Positions 11,034-23,293 are shown, numbered from the stretch's first letter. The stretch is DNA of 64,000 nucleotides from Ptiloglossa arizonensis (GCF_051014685.1 NC_135048.1:23950543-24014542); one strand, 5' to 3'. Made by a program: numbers and translations. Notes: generated by a model from the sequence alone, not told the origin.

Positions 11034-12178
11034 TAGAATAATATTGTGCTGTGCGTTATATGTATAGGAAAGAAGATAATATTGCACTCTATATAGTATT
11101 TATTAGGGAATGAAGTAACATTGTACCATATATGGTATCTAGAAGGAAATAAAGTATCTGAAAAAATCAATTAATCATATATTATATTATATATAGTATT
11201 TATATGACAATATAATATTCCAACGCATACGATTGTTTCGCTTATAGACACTTCTTGATGTCTGAAAATGACCGAAGAAAAAGGTCCGAAATATTTACAT
11301 TTCGATCACGTTCAAATTTTGTCAACGATTACGTATACTTCCCAGCAGGAAATTATACTTCTCGTCTAACGAAGACATCGAAACGATTCTTCGACCGAGT
11401 AAACGTTGCGTTTATATCGTAATACGGTGTTTTTGTGCATCGATCAATCGACGCAAGTTCTCTGAATTCTTGGCCTACGTGCGTTCTGTTTGTAACATTC
11501 GTGATCGCTCGCGGGCTCGACGACGCAATCGTTAAATTATCGATGACTTTCGTCCGGTTGTTTGCGTTTGCAACGTTAGATAACGCAAATGACTAATAGA
11601 AAGTGACCGATAATTCGTAGTAGGACAGTTGTCCAACGAATCGCCGCGACAACGGTTTCCATAGATTTTTTTTTTCAATGTACAGAGGCCATCTTCTTGC
11701 ACGATAACGATAATAAAGTTTCGTGGTATTGGGCTCGCGCAATCTTCTCGTTCAGAGTCTATTGAATAACGCGTGCACGTTCCACCGACTCGATGCTCGT
11801 TAAATGATTTCGACTTCGAGGACCTTTTCGGAACGTTTATGAGAACGACACTTAAATTCGTAACGGAATGCGGTGGGCTCCGTTGATTTTTCGAACGGTC
11901 GGAACAGCTTCTATGCGAGAAGGTCATAATCGATGATTAGCGTGTCTTTCGGTTACGGGAAAATATACACTGGATTTAGTAAAAGGGGTCAATTTGACTT
12001 GTTTCGAATTTCTTTTTAAAATTACTTCATTTATTAATCGTGTCTTTGTTTACAATATTCGTGGACAATTATCGAAATGGACAACTAACGATACTCGTGA
12101 ATTAATTTGCTTCTTCTACCGATTTAACTTCGATGATACGTATGTGGCCTGATACAAATAGAAATTACATTCGTTGTC
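11034..12178. other. No recognisable gene
   Basis: Short imperfect AT repeats (ATATAGTATTTAT) lie at 11090-11215. The rest is mixed-composition DNA. The 131-residue minus frame at 11532-11927 has no domain and is not supported. Confidence 0.4.
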
Positions 12179-12575
12179 GAGAGTGAATGTGTTACAAAAT
12201 ATTAATATATTGTATAGAAATATGTTAGAAACTTTAGTATCAAAGAATTCTGTAGTGTATATATAGTGTTTGGAAAAATTGTAAACGTTGTCGGTAGTTC
12301 TAGTGTTGAATCCCTCGAGAGTGAATGTATTGCAAAATATTAATATATTGTATAGAAATATATTAGAAACTTTAGTATCAAAGAATTCTGTAGTGTATAT
12401 ACAGTGTGTTTGGAAAAATTGTAAACGTTGTGAGTAGTTCTAGTGTTGAATCCCTCGAGAGTGAATGTGTTACAAAATATTAATATATTGTATAGAAATA
12501 TATTAGAAACTTTAGTATCAAAGAATTCTGTAGTGTATATACAGTGTGTCTGGAAAAGTTGTAAATATTGCTGGT
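12179..12575. repeat. Tandem repeat, about 139-bp unit, 3 copies
   Basis: GAGAGTGAATGT recurs at 12179, 12317 and 12457. Each copy continues with the same block containing ATTGTATAGAAATAT and CAAAGAATTCTGTAGTG. Confidence 0.92.
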
Positions 12576-12749
12576 AAATAGTTCGTGTATCTCGTTGCGC
12601 GAAATCGTGGACAGGCACGAGTAATTCTCGTTTATTGTTTACACGTCTTAACCTACAGAGTGATGTACAGCCTCTAGATCTCTATCTCTCTTGACTTTTA
12701 TTCATGGGATCACGTGAAACGGTTGATCTATGGAAATACGATAAGAACA

Positions 12750-13420
12750 GAAGGTAGTTTTTGGAATGCATTTACTACTGTTTCTTCAGGAATGCATTCA
12801 AAATGCATTTACTACTATTTCTTTTGGAATGCATTCAAAATGCATTTACTACTGTTTCTTTTGGAATGCATTCAAAATGCATTTACTACTGTTTCTTCAG
12901 AAATGCATTCAAAATGCATATACTACTGTTCCTTTTGGAATGCATTCAAAATGCATTTACTACTGTTTCTTTTGGAATGCATTCGAAATGCATTTACTAC
13001 TGTTTCTTTCGGAATGCATTCAAAATGCATTTACTACTGTTTCTTTCGGAATGCATTCAAAATGCATTTACTACTGTTTCTTTTGGAATGCATTCAAAAT
13101 GCATTTACTACTGTTTCTTTTGGAATGCATTCAAAATGCATTTACTACTGTTTCTTCAGAAATGCATTCAAAATGCATATACTACTGTTCCTTTTGGAAT
13201 GCATTCAAAATGCATTTACTACTGTTTCTTTTGGAATGCATTCGAAATGCATTTACTACTGTTTCTTTCGGAATGCATTCAAAATGCATTTACTACTGTT
13301 TCTTTCGGAATGCATTCAAAATGCATTTACTACTGTTTCTTTTGGAATGCATTCAAAATGCATTTACTACTGTTTCTTTTGGAATACATTCGAAATGCAT
13401 TTACTACTGTTTCTGATAAA
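12750..13420. repeat. Satellite, 37-bp unit, about 18 copies, with a 7-mer higher-order period
   Basis: The unit holds the palindrome GAATGCATTC and the block TTTACTACTGTTTCTT. Because 37 is not divisible by three and the unit lacks stops, all three plus frames are open for over 200 codons; these are not genes. A variant pair (CTTCAGAAATG with ATGCATATACTAC) occurs near 12896 and again exactly 259 bases (7 x 37) later near 13155, showing a higher-order repeat. Confidence 0.95.
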
Positions 13421-16400
13421 AATGCAACGAGACAACAATTTCACGTTTAAATGAAACAGTTTATTCACCACTATTTCTAATACAAAAAAATGCAAAGAAA
13501 TAACAGATCAATGTTCGAATTATACATTTTTGCAATGAATTAAAAGCGAGAGAACTACGTTTCTTCTCGGTTAATTGCACATTGAATAAGAAAAGAAATT
13601 CGCGTTCGATTATGGTAATCTCGGGAATGTTGAAACAGTGACGAACGTAACGTGTGAATGGACATTGTGTGGCGTTCGTTGAAAGAGTAGAATGGTTTTG
13701 TATCGAGAAGGAGTACTGTCCGAAGCAACAGTGGCAGGTAAAAGGTATAGTTTCCTTATAACGTGCAATAAAACCTTCTCAGCTCGCCAGAACCGTTTGT
13801 TAATGGTTTTGTTTCGAACTTGCCTTTCCCCCGACGGGACAGTATACTTGCTCCAAACTCATTATGGCTTCTATGGTACCATGCTATTTAATTAAGATCC
13901 GCCAATAAAGCGAGCGGAGCCTTTCCAACGCAACAAAGCACGTTCGCTTATTGAGGACGGGTTCGAAAATAAATAGACGTTGCGTCTAGCTTTTACCTAA
14001 TTCAAAATGAACATTTTCGAGGAAAAATACTCCACGCTGTGAACGAAAATCAAGCAACGAATTCTTGGCCATTGGCGACTCGTTCCATAACGATTCGATT
14101 GTAAACCGAGGTATTGATCATTTTATTAAAAAAGGGGAAAAATTATGGGAACATTTGGATCCCATTTAAATGATTTGTCTTTTCGTAGTATGATGTAAAA
14201 TTGTACCAAAAATTTTGTATTATTGTTCGAAATGACGATTATGGAAATTGTGTATCGATAATTCGAATGTTTACTTTGTTTTATAAAGTTTGCTCGGATT
14301 GCACTAATTTGTTCGACTTGTCCATAAAAAGTGGAACTCGAGAAGACTCTGGTTGCAAATAGCAGTTTCAAATAAAGGGAGGGTAGAATTTTCTTAGATT
14401 TGTATCTCATAATAAAAATATTCAATCTTTGGTGAACATCGAAATAAAAAATATGAAATATTACAACTTTGTAATACATTTCGAATTCTTCCATAAGTGG
14501 ACAACTCCTGTTTGTGTTACCCTGAGAAGTCAATATTACTACTGTGTTAGTCAAATAGATGATCTATCGAATTCATTGAATCATATTCCTGATCAGTTTA
14601 GATGGAATACAAAACGTAACCATTAAAAATTTTCAACAAAAATGTTAAACTCTAACAAAATCCTACAATCCTTGCAACGATGGTAAAAATATATTTTCTT
14701 TTCATTTCCATATACAAATTTTTGTATCTTCAATCGCATTGTAAATTATGTTCAGAAAGTCGTTCATTTATTTGCGCGTTCAATTCCGAAGAGGAAGTCT
14801 CGGCAGGTGGTCCGTGGAACGTCAGTTCGTTCCTGGAGAGACATTAGCCCTTTTAATAGAATTTGACACCGAGGCTGTCCAGAACGTTTACAAAAAAAAA
14901 GAAAAAGATGAGAAACATAATGGCTGGAGATGCATTAAGACGTTCGGGGCGAACGTCACCCTTGGTAATTACTTTTCGATTTATCTTGCGGTCGGACCAC
15001 CAGCCAAGTTTTGCCAACAGTCGTTCGAAATTTGCTTATTTCCGGTCCTCTCTCTCTCTGACGCGCGCGCGCGCCTTCTTTTCCCGCGGGAAACCCTTTT
15101 CTTTCGCGTTTCGTTCACTTTGCGCGACACGCCCTTCGAGCGATCTTCGAGAACGTGTTTCGTTCCTTGACCGAGTGCTCTCTTTTCATTCTTCGACTAT
15201 AGACCAATCCCAACTCTGTACAAACAACTCACCGATACGTCTTATTCGCGACAAAGATGACTCTCTCGCCCCTCGGAGAACCCTGAGAACAGCTACCGGG
15301 CAAAGAATTTCCTCTCGAGTACACGGTATTGATACATCACGGACACCGTGTACAATGCTTTGGGAAAACAAATCAATTTCAACCATTGTACATCCAAAGT
15401 TTCATAACTGTTCGTTCGTAATTGATCTCGAATTTCGTTCGAATACAACATCACAATCTTTCCTCTCTTTTCAGCGAAATATCACTTTATCGATGATAAT
15501 AATCGTACGAAATAATTTTACCGTAACCTGTCATCGCGATAGTAATAAAAATTGCTGTTTTAATCTAATTCAGAATATTCTGATCAAATAAAGGAAACAT
15601 ATTTCAGTTACATTTTCTATATTATCCCATTTGATATGTTAGAATTCTATTGAAAATTACAAAAATAAATACAAGATACAATTCTAGAAAAACACAAATG
15701 TTACGATTAAATTAGAATGGGTAAAAGGTGTTTCTAAGATCGTGTTAATACTTTCTTGAGTAAGATCAAGTTAATAACAGAATGTATCTGTATCTTTACT
15801 TCTATTTATTCAATTTATTTTCTCTCTTTCTTCGATCGATGCTTTAATGTACACAATTATTGTACACAATTATTGTACACAATTTTGATGCAACGAAAGT
15901 GTCTACTAACCTCGATTGTAAACATTTAACATTTCGCGTCACATTGGGATCTACACAGACTCGCGTGACCGATTTATCACGCTCTGTATCCACAACGACG
16001 TAAACTCTACGCCACAGCATTGTGCATTGTTATTAAAGGTGTGTAGAGGGTCGCGCAAAAATTCAACTGATCGCAAAATTCCAATCTCTCTGGAGCGACG
16101 AAACACGGTAAGCCGAGGACAAAACTTTGCTTGGCAAAACTTTCGAGAGCAGATTGCTCGGTGTCCAATTACTAAGCTGCACGGTAAAGAGTTGAGAATC
16201 TCGACAGAGGCCGAAAGCGTTTACACGCCATTTGTTTGAGAGGTCTTCGAGGAGAGCGGTCGCTGGAAGATTTTTGCATTCTGTGCCCTCCTGTGCAGCT
16301 TTGTCGTCGTCCTCGAACTATTTCCACGTTATTCTCTCTCTCTCGAGGATTCTTTCACCGTTCGAAAAGAAACAATTCTATCCTGGTAACATTTTTCAAA

Positions 16401-16448
16401 ACATTCCTGGACCGTACGTACCTCTTCGTATTTAACTTGAATTTTTAG
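13421..16448. other. No recognisable gene
   Basis: Mixed AT-rich and GC-rich DNA. Notable short features are a CT/CG run at 15048-15073 and a triple GTACACAATTATT direct repeat at 15848-15882. Frames of 140 and 242 residues at 14748-15591 overlap each other, are Arg/Ser-rich and low-complexity, and lack domains, so they are not called. Confidence 0.4.
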
Positions 16449-16928
16449 GCGAGAAATTATTGTAAACTATGGAGTTTATAATATTGGTTGGACTCTTCGT
16501 TGATTATTTACAGATGTAAACGATCTCTCGGGTCGAAAAGGACCCTCTGATGACGTAGGGTTCAAACGGGAGAAATTATTGTAAACTATCGAGTTTATAA
16601 TATTGGTTCGACTCTTCGTTGATTATTTACAGATGTAAACGATTTCTTGGGTCGAAAAGGACCCTCTGATGACGTAGGGTTCAAACGCGAGAAATTATTG
16701 TAAACTGTCGAGTTTATAATATTAGTTGGACTCTTTGTTGATTATTTACAGATGTAAACGATCTCTCGGGTCGAAAAGGACCCTCTGATGACGTAGGGTT
16801 CAAACGCGAGAAATTATTGTAAACTGTCGAGTTTATAATATTAGTTGGACTCTTCGTTGATTATTTACAGATGTAAACGATCTCTCGGGTCGAAAAGGAC
16901 CCTCTGATGACGTAGGGTTGAAACAAGA
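16449..16928. repeat. Tandem repeat, 119-bp unit, 4 copies
   Basis: GAGAAATTATTGTAAACT recurs at 16451, 16570, 16689 and 16808, exactly 119 bases apart. Each copy contains GACTCTTCGTTGATTATT and TGATGACGTAGGGTT. The copies are nearly identical. A diverged relative lies at 30588-30765. Confidence 0.95.
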
Positions 16929-17154
16929 GAACGAAACGAAATTATTTTTCGAACGTTTTCTATCGCTATTGCAATATCAATATAAGAGTATTTTACAGAT
17001 TAGAAATATTTAAAAGGAAATTAGAAATATTGAATAATTCTACAATCTGTACGATTGCATATTTAATAGAAAAAATAGTAATGGTCGAGAGACGATATCG
17101 CAACCAGGTGAACGAACAACGGGAATTATCCGAAACGCATTTGCATGGAAACTT

Positions 17155-17320
17155 TCAATAATTACTTTCGATTCCCCTAACTGCGTTAATGGTTCCAATT
17201 CTCGATACAATACTTTCGAAACACTCAACTGAAAGAAAATCCGTACGAAAAAATGTATTTTAAAAAAATTTCTAAATGACATCCTCCTAAGTGTACCAAC
17301 TAGGAAAAATTTCATTTGAA
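17155..17320. repeat. Dispersed repeat copy without MITE (empty site)
   Basis: The run TTCAATAATTACTTTCGATT to TTCGAAACACTCAACTGAAA and onward (AAGTGTACCAACTAGGAAA) is repeated at 17375-17640. Here the TA between CTCGA and CAATAC carries no insertion. Confidence 0.8.
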
Positions 17321-17374
17321 CTGGATTGGAAATTATAGCCACGAGAAAGAACGATTTATCAGGTCAATACATTC

Positions 17375-17640
17375 AATAATTACTTTCAATTTCCCTAACT
17401 TGGCGTTAATGTTTCCAATTCTTGATATTTTTTATAATGCATAAATGTTTACACACACTAAAAAAATCGTGTTTCATTCTCACCAAAAGAAAACGAAATG
17501 ACTTTCCGAACAACCCAATACAATACCTTCGAAACACTCAACCGAAAGAGGAACCATACTAAAGAATATATTTTTAAAAAATTTCCAAATTACATCTCCC
17601 TGAGTGTACCCACTAGGAAAGATTTCATTCGAAGCGAAAA
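17375..17640. repeat. Second copy of the dispersed repeat, interrupted by a MITE
   Basis: This is the same sequence as 17155-17320 (TTCAATAATTACTTTCAATT to GAAACACTCAACCGAAAGAG, then GAGTGTACCCACTAGGAAAG). It is split at the TA after CTTGA by 91 bases of MITE. Confidence 0.8.
17428..17518 (+). mobile_element. Mariner-type MITE, left end missing
   Basis: It retains the family core (ACACACTAAAAAAATCGTG, TTTCATTCTCACCAAAAG) and the intact right terminus ACGAAATGACTTTCCGAACA plus ACCCAA, followed by TA. The left TIR is absent. Comparison with 17155-17320 fixes both insertion borders. Confidence 0.85.
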
Positions 17641-18202
17641 TTCGAGCCGCGTGAAAGAACGATTTATCAGTGCAAAATGCAATCAACAAAGAGACCGTGA
17701 TTATTGCGGAAAACCGTAATAAAGCAACCGGTTTCACTGACGATGCCATCGAGCCACGGTACGTACCACGGTATTAAATAAAGGGCGAAGGGGTCGTAAA
17801 CGGTAATGCTTGTTTCCTCGTTCGGTTGTAGTCAGGTACATGCGCGTACTGCAACGCAATAAAAGTAGCTGAATTTTCTAGCCGAGTGTTTTCCAGAGTG
17901 GCAGCCAACGCGTCGTCAAAAATACCGTCCTCGGTTTTTATTACACGTGCGTTCTCCCGGTTGGCCATTTACAACGGCTGGAAAGGGGGGACAGGATCGT
18001 TTGGATTAAGGAAAACTCGATTATAGCGTAACGGATTAACTTCGCCTGACTTCGAAAACGGTTTAAATTAGTTAACGACCATTTTCGGCCAACGCGTGAA
18101 AAATCCACTTTTCGTTTACCTCTGGCCTCCTCGTATACAGATTACAGTAATTTCCAATACCCTAGTTTTTTTCTCCCCTTTCTTTTACAATAGACGGTTC
18201 TC
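17641..18202. other. No recognisable gene
   Basis: Moderate-GC DNA with short frames only. No repeat unit or domain was seen. Confidence 0.4.
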
Positions 18203-18799
18203 GCGTTTGCGAGTTTCACTTCGTATTTAAAAAAGAAAAAAAGAAAGAAAGAATTATTAACATTGCATTCGGTGTTTTTTCGCGAGAAGTGCTCGATGAA
18301 TCTAGATGAATCTTTCATGGACAAACCTTTCGATACCAATTTTGTATTCAAAGGGTCGATGATTCTCTGCTCGGATTCTCGTTTTATTTGTGTTCTCTGG
18401 TTCATATTTTGCGAATTCTGAGGAAAATATTAGGCGAATTGTCCGACGCACAACGTTGAAGAACGTTGAACGATGAAGTTTAACCATAACTAAAGTGCTC
18501 AATGCTGGATGTTCAGGTTTCGAGGAATGATGTTCACTTCCTTTGGATGCAGCTTTGAAAAATCATCGGGTTCTTCGAGCCTGAAGAAATTATCCCATAG
18601 TATTTTTACTATGCTTCGAAATGCAGTCACGTTGTTGAAATATTTTGCAAACAACCCAATACAATACTTTCGAAACACTCAACTGAACGAAAGGGTAAGT
18701 CGAGTCTTCTCATAGCGCTCCTCTCGCGAAAAAGCACCGAATACAAAGATTAATAATTCTTCTTTTTTTTTTTAAATACGAAGTGAAACTCGCAAACGC
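18203..18799. repeat. Long inverted repeat (arms about 80-86 bp, 430-bp loop)
   Basis: The left arm (18203-18288; GCGTTTGCGAGTTTCACTTC, GTATTTAAAAAAG, AATTATTAA, TTCGGTG, TTTTTTCGCGAGA) is the reverse complement, with few changes, of the right arm 18721-18799. Similarity stops sharply at the outer edges. This may be a non-autonomous DNA transposon with long TIRs or an inverted duplication. No clear target duplication was found. Confidence 0.75.
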
Positions 18800-19897
18800 T
18801 TGTTACCCTTAAGTTACCTACGAGCAATATTATTGCAAATAGGAGGTGACACTCTTAATCAGTTCAATATATCTGAATAGTCTGGAAAAGTTAAATACTA
18901 TCAAAGCCTAAAAATTACTGTCACTGTATTTAAACGCACGCGAAAAGATCTAAGTATATTTATAACATCGATCCATGTGAACTATCGTTTCTCGAGTTTG
19001 TACTATCGATCGCGTATACCTTCACTATGATCACGCTGACGACTTTCATTCGCGAGTTCTGCGTTCTTCTCCGAAAGCAACATATTAAACAAACAAAAAA
19101 GAATGCACTCACGAGCTAATGAAAGATTCTTACGAACTTTAATCAGACGTCTACTTCAAAGTAACACTTTTCAAACATCTGCGATGCAATCCGTTCGAGA
19201 GAATTAAATTGCATCGTTATTTTTGAAAATTACACCGATGAAAGGTCACGTCGATGACCGGGAAACGCCCAACTATTTTGGCGAAATGGAAACGTTGGAT
19301 CCAGGCGGCCAGGTTGAGAACCAGCCTTTTTCAAAACATCGGGATGTTGGTCAGCATGTCATATGGTCAATAGCCAGTGGCCGCGTGGGTGGATGCAGGG
19401 TGCAGATGCTGGATGGCCAACCCTTCCGTAATAATGTTCAAAGAAGGGGGCTGTGCTCGGGACCCTTTCCGCATTGTGACATCCCGATATACCGGGGCAC
19501 AATACGCCTGTGTCCTCCTCGTCTCGCGAGGACCACGCACGGTCCAGCTAACGGTGAACTCACGGTGGTTTGGGGGGGAGAGGGGGGACCGCCACCTCGT
19601 CCCAAATGTGTGTCAAAAGGCCGCAATTTGCGGGCCGCTAGATCCGAAAAGCGTGACCTCGCAAAACCCTTCTCGTTCATCGATCGAATACACGATGGCA
19701 TCGCGAAATTTTCAACGTCCCTGCCACGAACAAACACAGTGTAACAGCGGTGATCCGAGTATACGCGAAGAAGAGGTACAGTTTAGGACGTTAGTTTATC
19801 GTTGAGTTCGCTCGCGACATTGTTTAAAATAATTGCGAAGTTTCTTCGAAAACTTCGACACTGTACGCTTGTATCTTCGCGAGAGGATTGCCATTGG
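18800..19897. other. No confident gene; GC-rich block 19240-19740
   Basis: 19240-19740 is GC-rich, with overlapping frames of 173 and 142 residues on the plus strand and 99 on the minus strand. None has a domain, a signal peptide or splice support. Open frames on both strands are expected from the composition. Confidence 0.35.
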
Positions 19898-20077
19898 ATC
19901 GGCGAGCTTCTCCCGATGAAAATGAGTCCAAACACGACCATGTTCGGACCACTTTCACGCGCGCTGATATTCGATTGGTTAAAAAAAAAAAGGAAGAAAG
20001 TTCAATTTTGAGAATTTCGAAATGCTCGGAATATGGTCGTGTTTGGGCTCATTTTCATCGGGAGGAGCTCGCCGATT
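19898..20077. repeat. Long near-perfect hairpin (arms about 48 bp)
   Basis: 19898-19945 (ATCGGCGAGCTTCTCCCGAT, GAAAATGAGTCCAAACACGA, CCATGTTC) pairs with 20029-20077 at only about four mismatches. The 83-base loop contains a poly(A) run. A fold-back RNA or a small TIR element is possible. Confidence 0.8.
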
Positions 20078-20356
20078 CATCGACGATGTTCTCATTGAGA
20101 TACAATGGCGTGTATGGTTTAATAAATTTACTTTCGTTGGCGAGTGAAATTCGATTCTTGTAGGCGTCGCTCGTTGCTCTTCTTTGGATCGCCGGTCGCT
20201 CGAACCGAAGAAACATAAACAGTGTTGGGTAGGGGAGGGGAGAGAGTTAATTCTTTAATATTTGGGCACTAGCACAAAAACAGTCACGGAGTATAGTACT
20301 TTATGTCTATATTATGAAATTACCCTCGATTATATTTCAATCCTCCAATTACACGA

Positions 20357-21898
20357 TTAGGTTACGGTCTTGACAACATGTGGTAAATCGTATTTCCCGC
20401 GAACGCATTTTATTTTCACCATAGGTGTATCTTGCAATCTTCCCACCCTGACAAGCACTACATTATGCTCTTGAAGATTGTGACCGATTCCTGTAATATG
20501 AAACGATGTGAACGACGATGAACGAACAACGATATTGGCTGTATCTGGAAGTTTCGGTTCAACCATTAGACGATTACGCATTTTTCATTTATCTACATGA
20601 TAAATAAGTCACGAGCTGAGTATCTGTTTGGCAAATATTACCATTAATGTATTTATTTGTTGGACGATGAATTGGTCGATATTATTTATTGTAGAATTAA
20701 TATTCCACACGCGTCGGAATAAAAATTAATATTAAACATTAATTTAATAATAAATTTTGTATTCATTTATTAATTTTTATTTAATTTTTGCAACACTGAC
20801 AATTTATCTCACGGACTAGATAATCTTTTATCAAATGTTGTTTTCACACCTACAATCGTATCACTTTTATTTCAAGAATGAATAAAAATACTATCAAATT
20901 TTACCCCGAAAATAAAATTCATAATTTTACAGGCTCGAGTCGGTATACAGAGTTTTAAATACACGAGAAGCAGCTTTAAATCGTTAAATCTCAATTAAAT
21001 TGTAATAACTTAGGAACACGTTAACCCACAGTATAGGATTAAAGCGATTAAGAGACGAGGATCGCCTAAAATGGCAACTACTAATTCGATTAAATCAATG
21101 AGTTATTAACGAAATAATAAGCTCCCGATGGACTCCATCGCGTAATCGTCTAAGTGTCAATATTATCACTCGCTGTAGAAAGTACGTCGACGCGATATAA
21201 ACGTGTATTTCGAATAAACAAAAATGTCAAAAAAAACGTAGTATTTAATAGTGAGATCACTGAACGATCTTACTTGCTTGTAAACGTATCTAGTTCCCAC
21301 GGCGAGTGTAATTTAACTATTATATTTAACTACATTACTAATTATTCCTCTTCTGGTATACTCACCGGGTACGTAGGCAGTCATTTCCTTGCCATTCGAG
21401 AGTCGCACGATAACGCACTTTCGGTTCGCGGAATTTGGTTTCTTTGGTTTTTTGATCACCGTCCTGATGACCACACCTTTTGCGAATGGTTTTCCATCCA
21501 ATGGATTTTTCTTCTTTTTGTAAGTTTTATAGGGCCTCCCGAGCCTGTGCATCCTCAACAACGATGATCCCAGTCGTATCTGTTCGAAGCCTGGTGCAAC
21601 GAAACGATTCACAATAACAAATGAGGGTAAACATTGTCAATAATCGAGAAACCGTTACGAAATTCCTCGTTTCGAGAACCCTTGATCGCGTTTCGATTAA
21701 TAAATAAACAATTCTTTTTCAGTGTGAACAGCTGAATGAATTTAAACGAAATTTTATATTCGACTATTATGTTCTCGTTCAAAGAATTCGATTCGATTTC
21801 GAACGAAATTGGTAGAAACTCTAGTTTCTTTTATATGTACTTACTGCTTGTAAATATTTCGAAAAATTTGTTTCGATAAATCTTGAAGAGAATTTCAT
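20357..21898 (-). CDS. mRpS12: Mitochondrial ribosomal protein S12 (three exons)
   Basis: Minus-strand exons are 21898-21845, 21579-21366 and 20490-20357. The introns have consensus borders (GTAAGTAC...AACAG; GTGAGTAT...TTACAG), and the chain gives exactly 133 residues. The body is unmistakable uS12: [13 protein letters not shown], then [13 protein letters not shown] (the conserved decoding-centre loop), [10 protein letters not shown] joined across intron 2 to [20 protein letters not shown], and the C-terminal [12 protein letters not shown]. Exon 1 supplies [18 protein letters not shown], a basic amphipathic sequence expected of a mitochondrial targeting peptide. In Drosophila the gene is technical knockout (tko); the product sits in the small subunit decoding centre. 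The exact exon 2 acceptor is inferred, because CACCAG 11 bases earlier is out of phase. A 90-bp tandem array begins about 80 bases upstream of the start codon. Confidence 0.95.
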
Positions 21899-21974
21899 TT
21901 TACGTATACAGATTACATAAACCTTTCTCAGGTCAAACTTGGTAAAGAGAGAATTATCTAAAATATTATTCTGT

Positions 21975-22460
21975 GCGCACTTGACCCACAGTTTCTTTAA
22001 ATAAAAGTCTTTGATAAACTTTTTTCCGTTAAATTGAATAAAAGAAAAAATACACGATATTTTATTCGGGTTGACCCACATTTTCTTCAAATAAAAGTGT
22101 TCGATAAACTTTTTTCCGTTAAGTTGAATAAAAGAAAAAATACACGAAATTTTATTCGACTTAACCCACATTTTCTTCAAATAAATGTATTCGATAAACA
22201 TTATTCAGAATACTTCCAAAATTACGCGAAATTTTATTCGGCTTGACCCACATTTTCTTCAAATAAAACTGTTCGATAAACTTTTTTCCGTTAAGTTGAC
22301 CAAAAGAAAAAATTACACGAAATCTTATTCGGCTTGACCCACATTTTCTTCAAATAAAACAGTTTAATAAACTTTTTTCCATTAAATCGAATAAAAGAAA
22401 AAATCACACGAAATGATATTCGGTGCGTACTTGACCTACATTTTCCCCAACTAAAATCAC
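21975..22460. repeat. Tandem repeat, about 90-bp unit, 5-6 copies
   Basis: TTTTCTTCAAATAAAA recurs near 21991, 22081, 22171, 22252, 22343 and (degenerate) 22441, always with GACCCACA before it and TCGATAAACTTTTTTCCGTT after it. It lies immediately upstream of mRpS12. Confidence 0.9.
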
Positions 22461-23293
22461 AACAAAGTGTCAATTCGTTGAATCACCATGGTTATGGTAT
22501 CGTCCAGGCCCACATATACATCACCGAAGTCGTCAATATCGTTTTCATCGAGCAAAGATTATGCGAAGCCCACGCGACAAAGGGTCTCGAAACTCGTCGA
22601 GGAGCCAGATAGAGACGTGGAGTGTCCTCTGGGATCAACGTGTCCTAGTCAAAGGCATTGTGACCGGGGCCCTAGGAAAACGGGGGGGCCCACTGAGTGG
22701 TAACGGTACCGGGAAACTGAAAACTCTTTCGCAAATAATCTTACGAGCCTAAGAAAAGAGGGTCTCCAACGACGGAATATCAAATATGACGGACGCCTGA
22801 CATCTGCAAGCCGCTAGGCGAAAGCAGTCCTTTCCCGCTCGAGCGTGTATAAGCTTATTAAGCAACATTGTTGCGAGGCTAGGTCCACCCTTGCACGAAA
22901 CGTTCACGACCCGTGAGATCGTAAAGCCTGGAAGTGAACAGCAACGTGCGCCGGTTCGCAAAACTGCGAAAGAGTTTATCTCGTTTCGCGGAACCGTTTC
23001 TTCTTTTTCCACCACTTTTGGGAAACAGTTGAAATCAACAATCTAGAAAACAACCTAAAAAATCTCGTCTCGCGTCGTTCGAAAGTACCAGAGTCGGGAA
23101 ACGATATTCCCGAATCGATTGTCAATAACTGTACGGACGATTTCGGCAATTTTTTCATTCTCAATGTAAAATATTTATTCGTTAAACGGTCAAATATAAT
23201 TCTGGGGAGATTAATGACCAATATCGAATCGTTTCACCTTTGTATTTAAGTAAATTTTCTTCAGAGAATATGATAGGTTTTGTCGTTCGGTGG
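22461..23293. other. No recognisable gene
   Basis: Moderate-GC DNA with short frames (up to 88 residues, minus strand) and no domain or splice support. Confidence 0.4.

Noticed and set aside
12714..13454. Three overlapping plus frames of 216-246 residues
   Set aside because: They are frame readings of a stop-free 37-bp satellite and rotate through the same 37-residue cycle.
14863..15591. 242-residue plus frame
   Set aside because: Low-complexity Arg/Ser/Phe sequence. It overlaps another frame, spans sharp composition changes and shows no domain.
19223..19805. 173- and 142-residue frames
   Set aside because: They overlap in different frames with an opposing 99-residue frame. No family resemblance.
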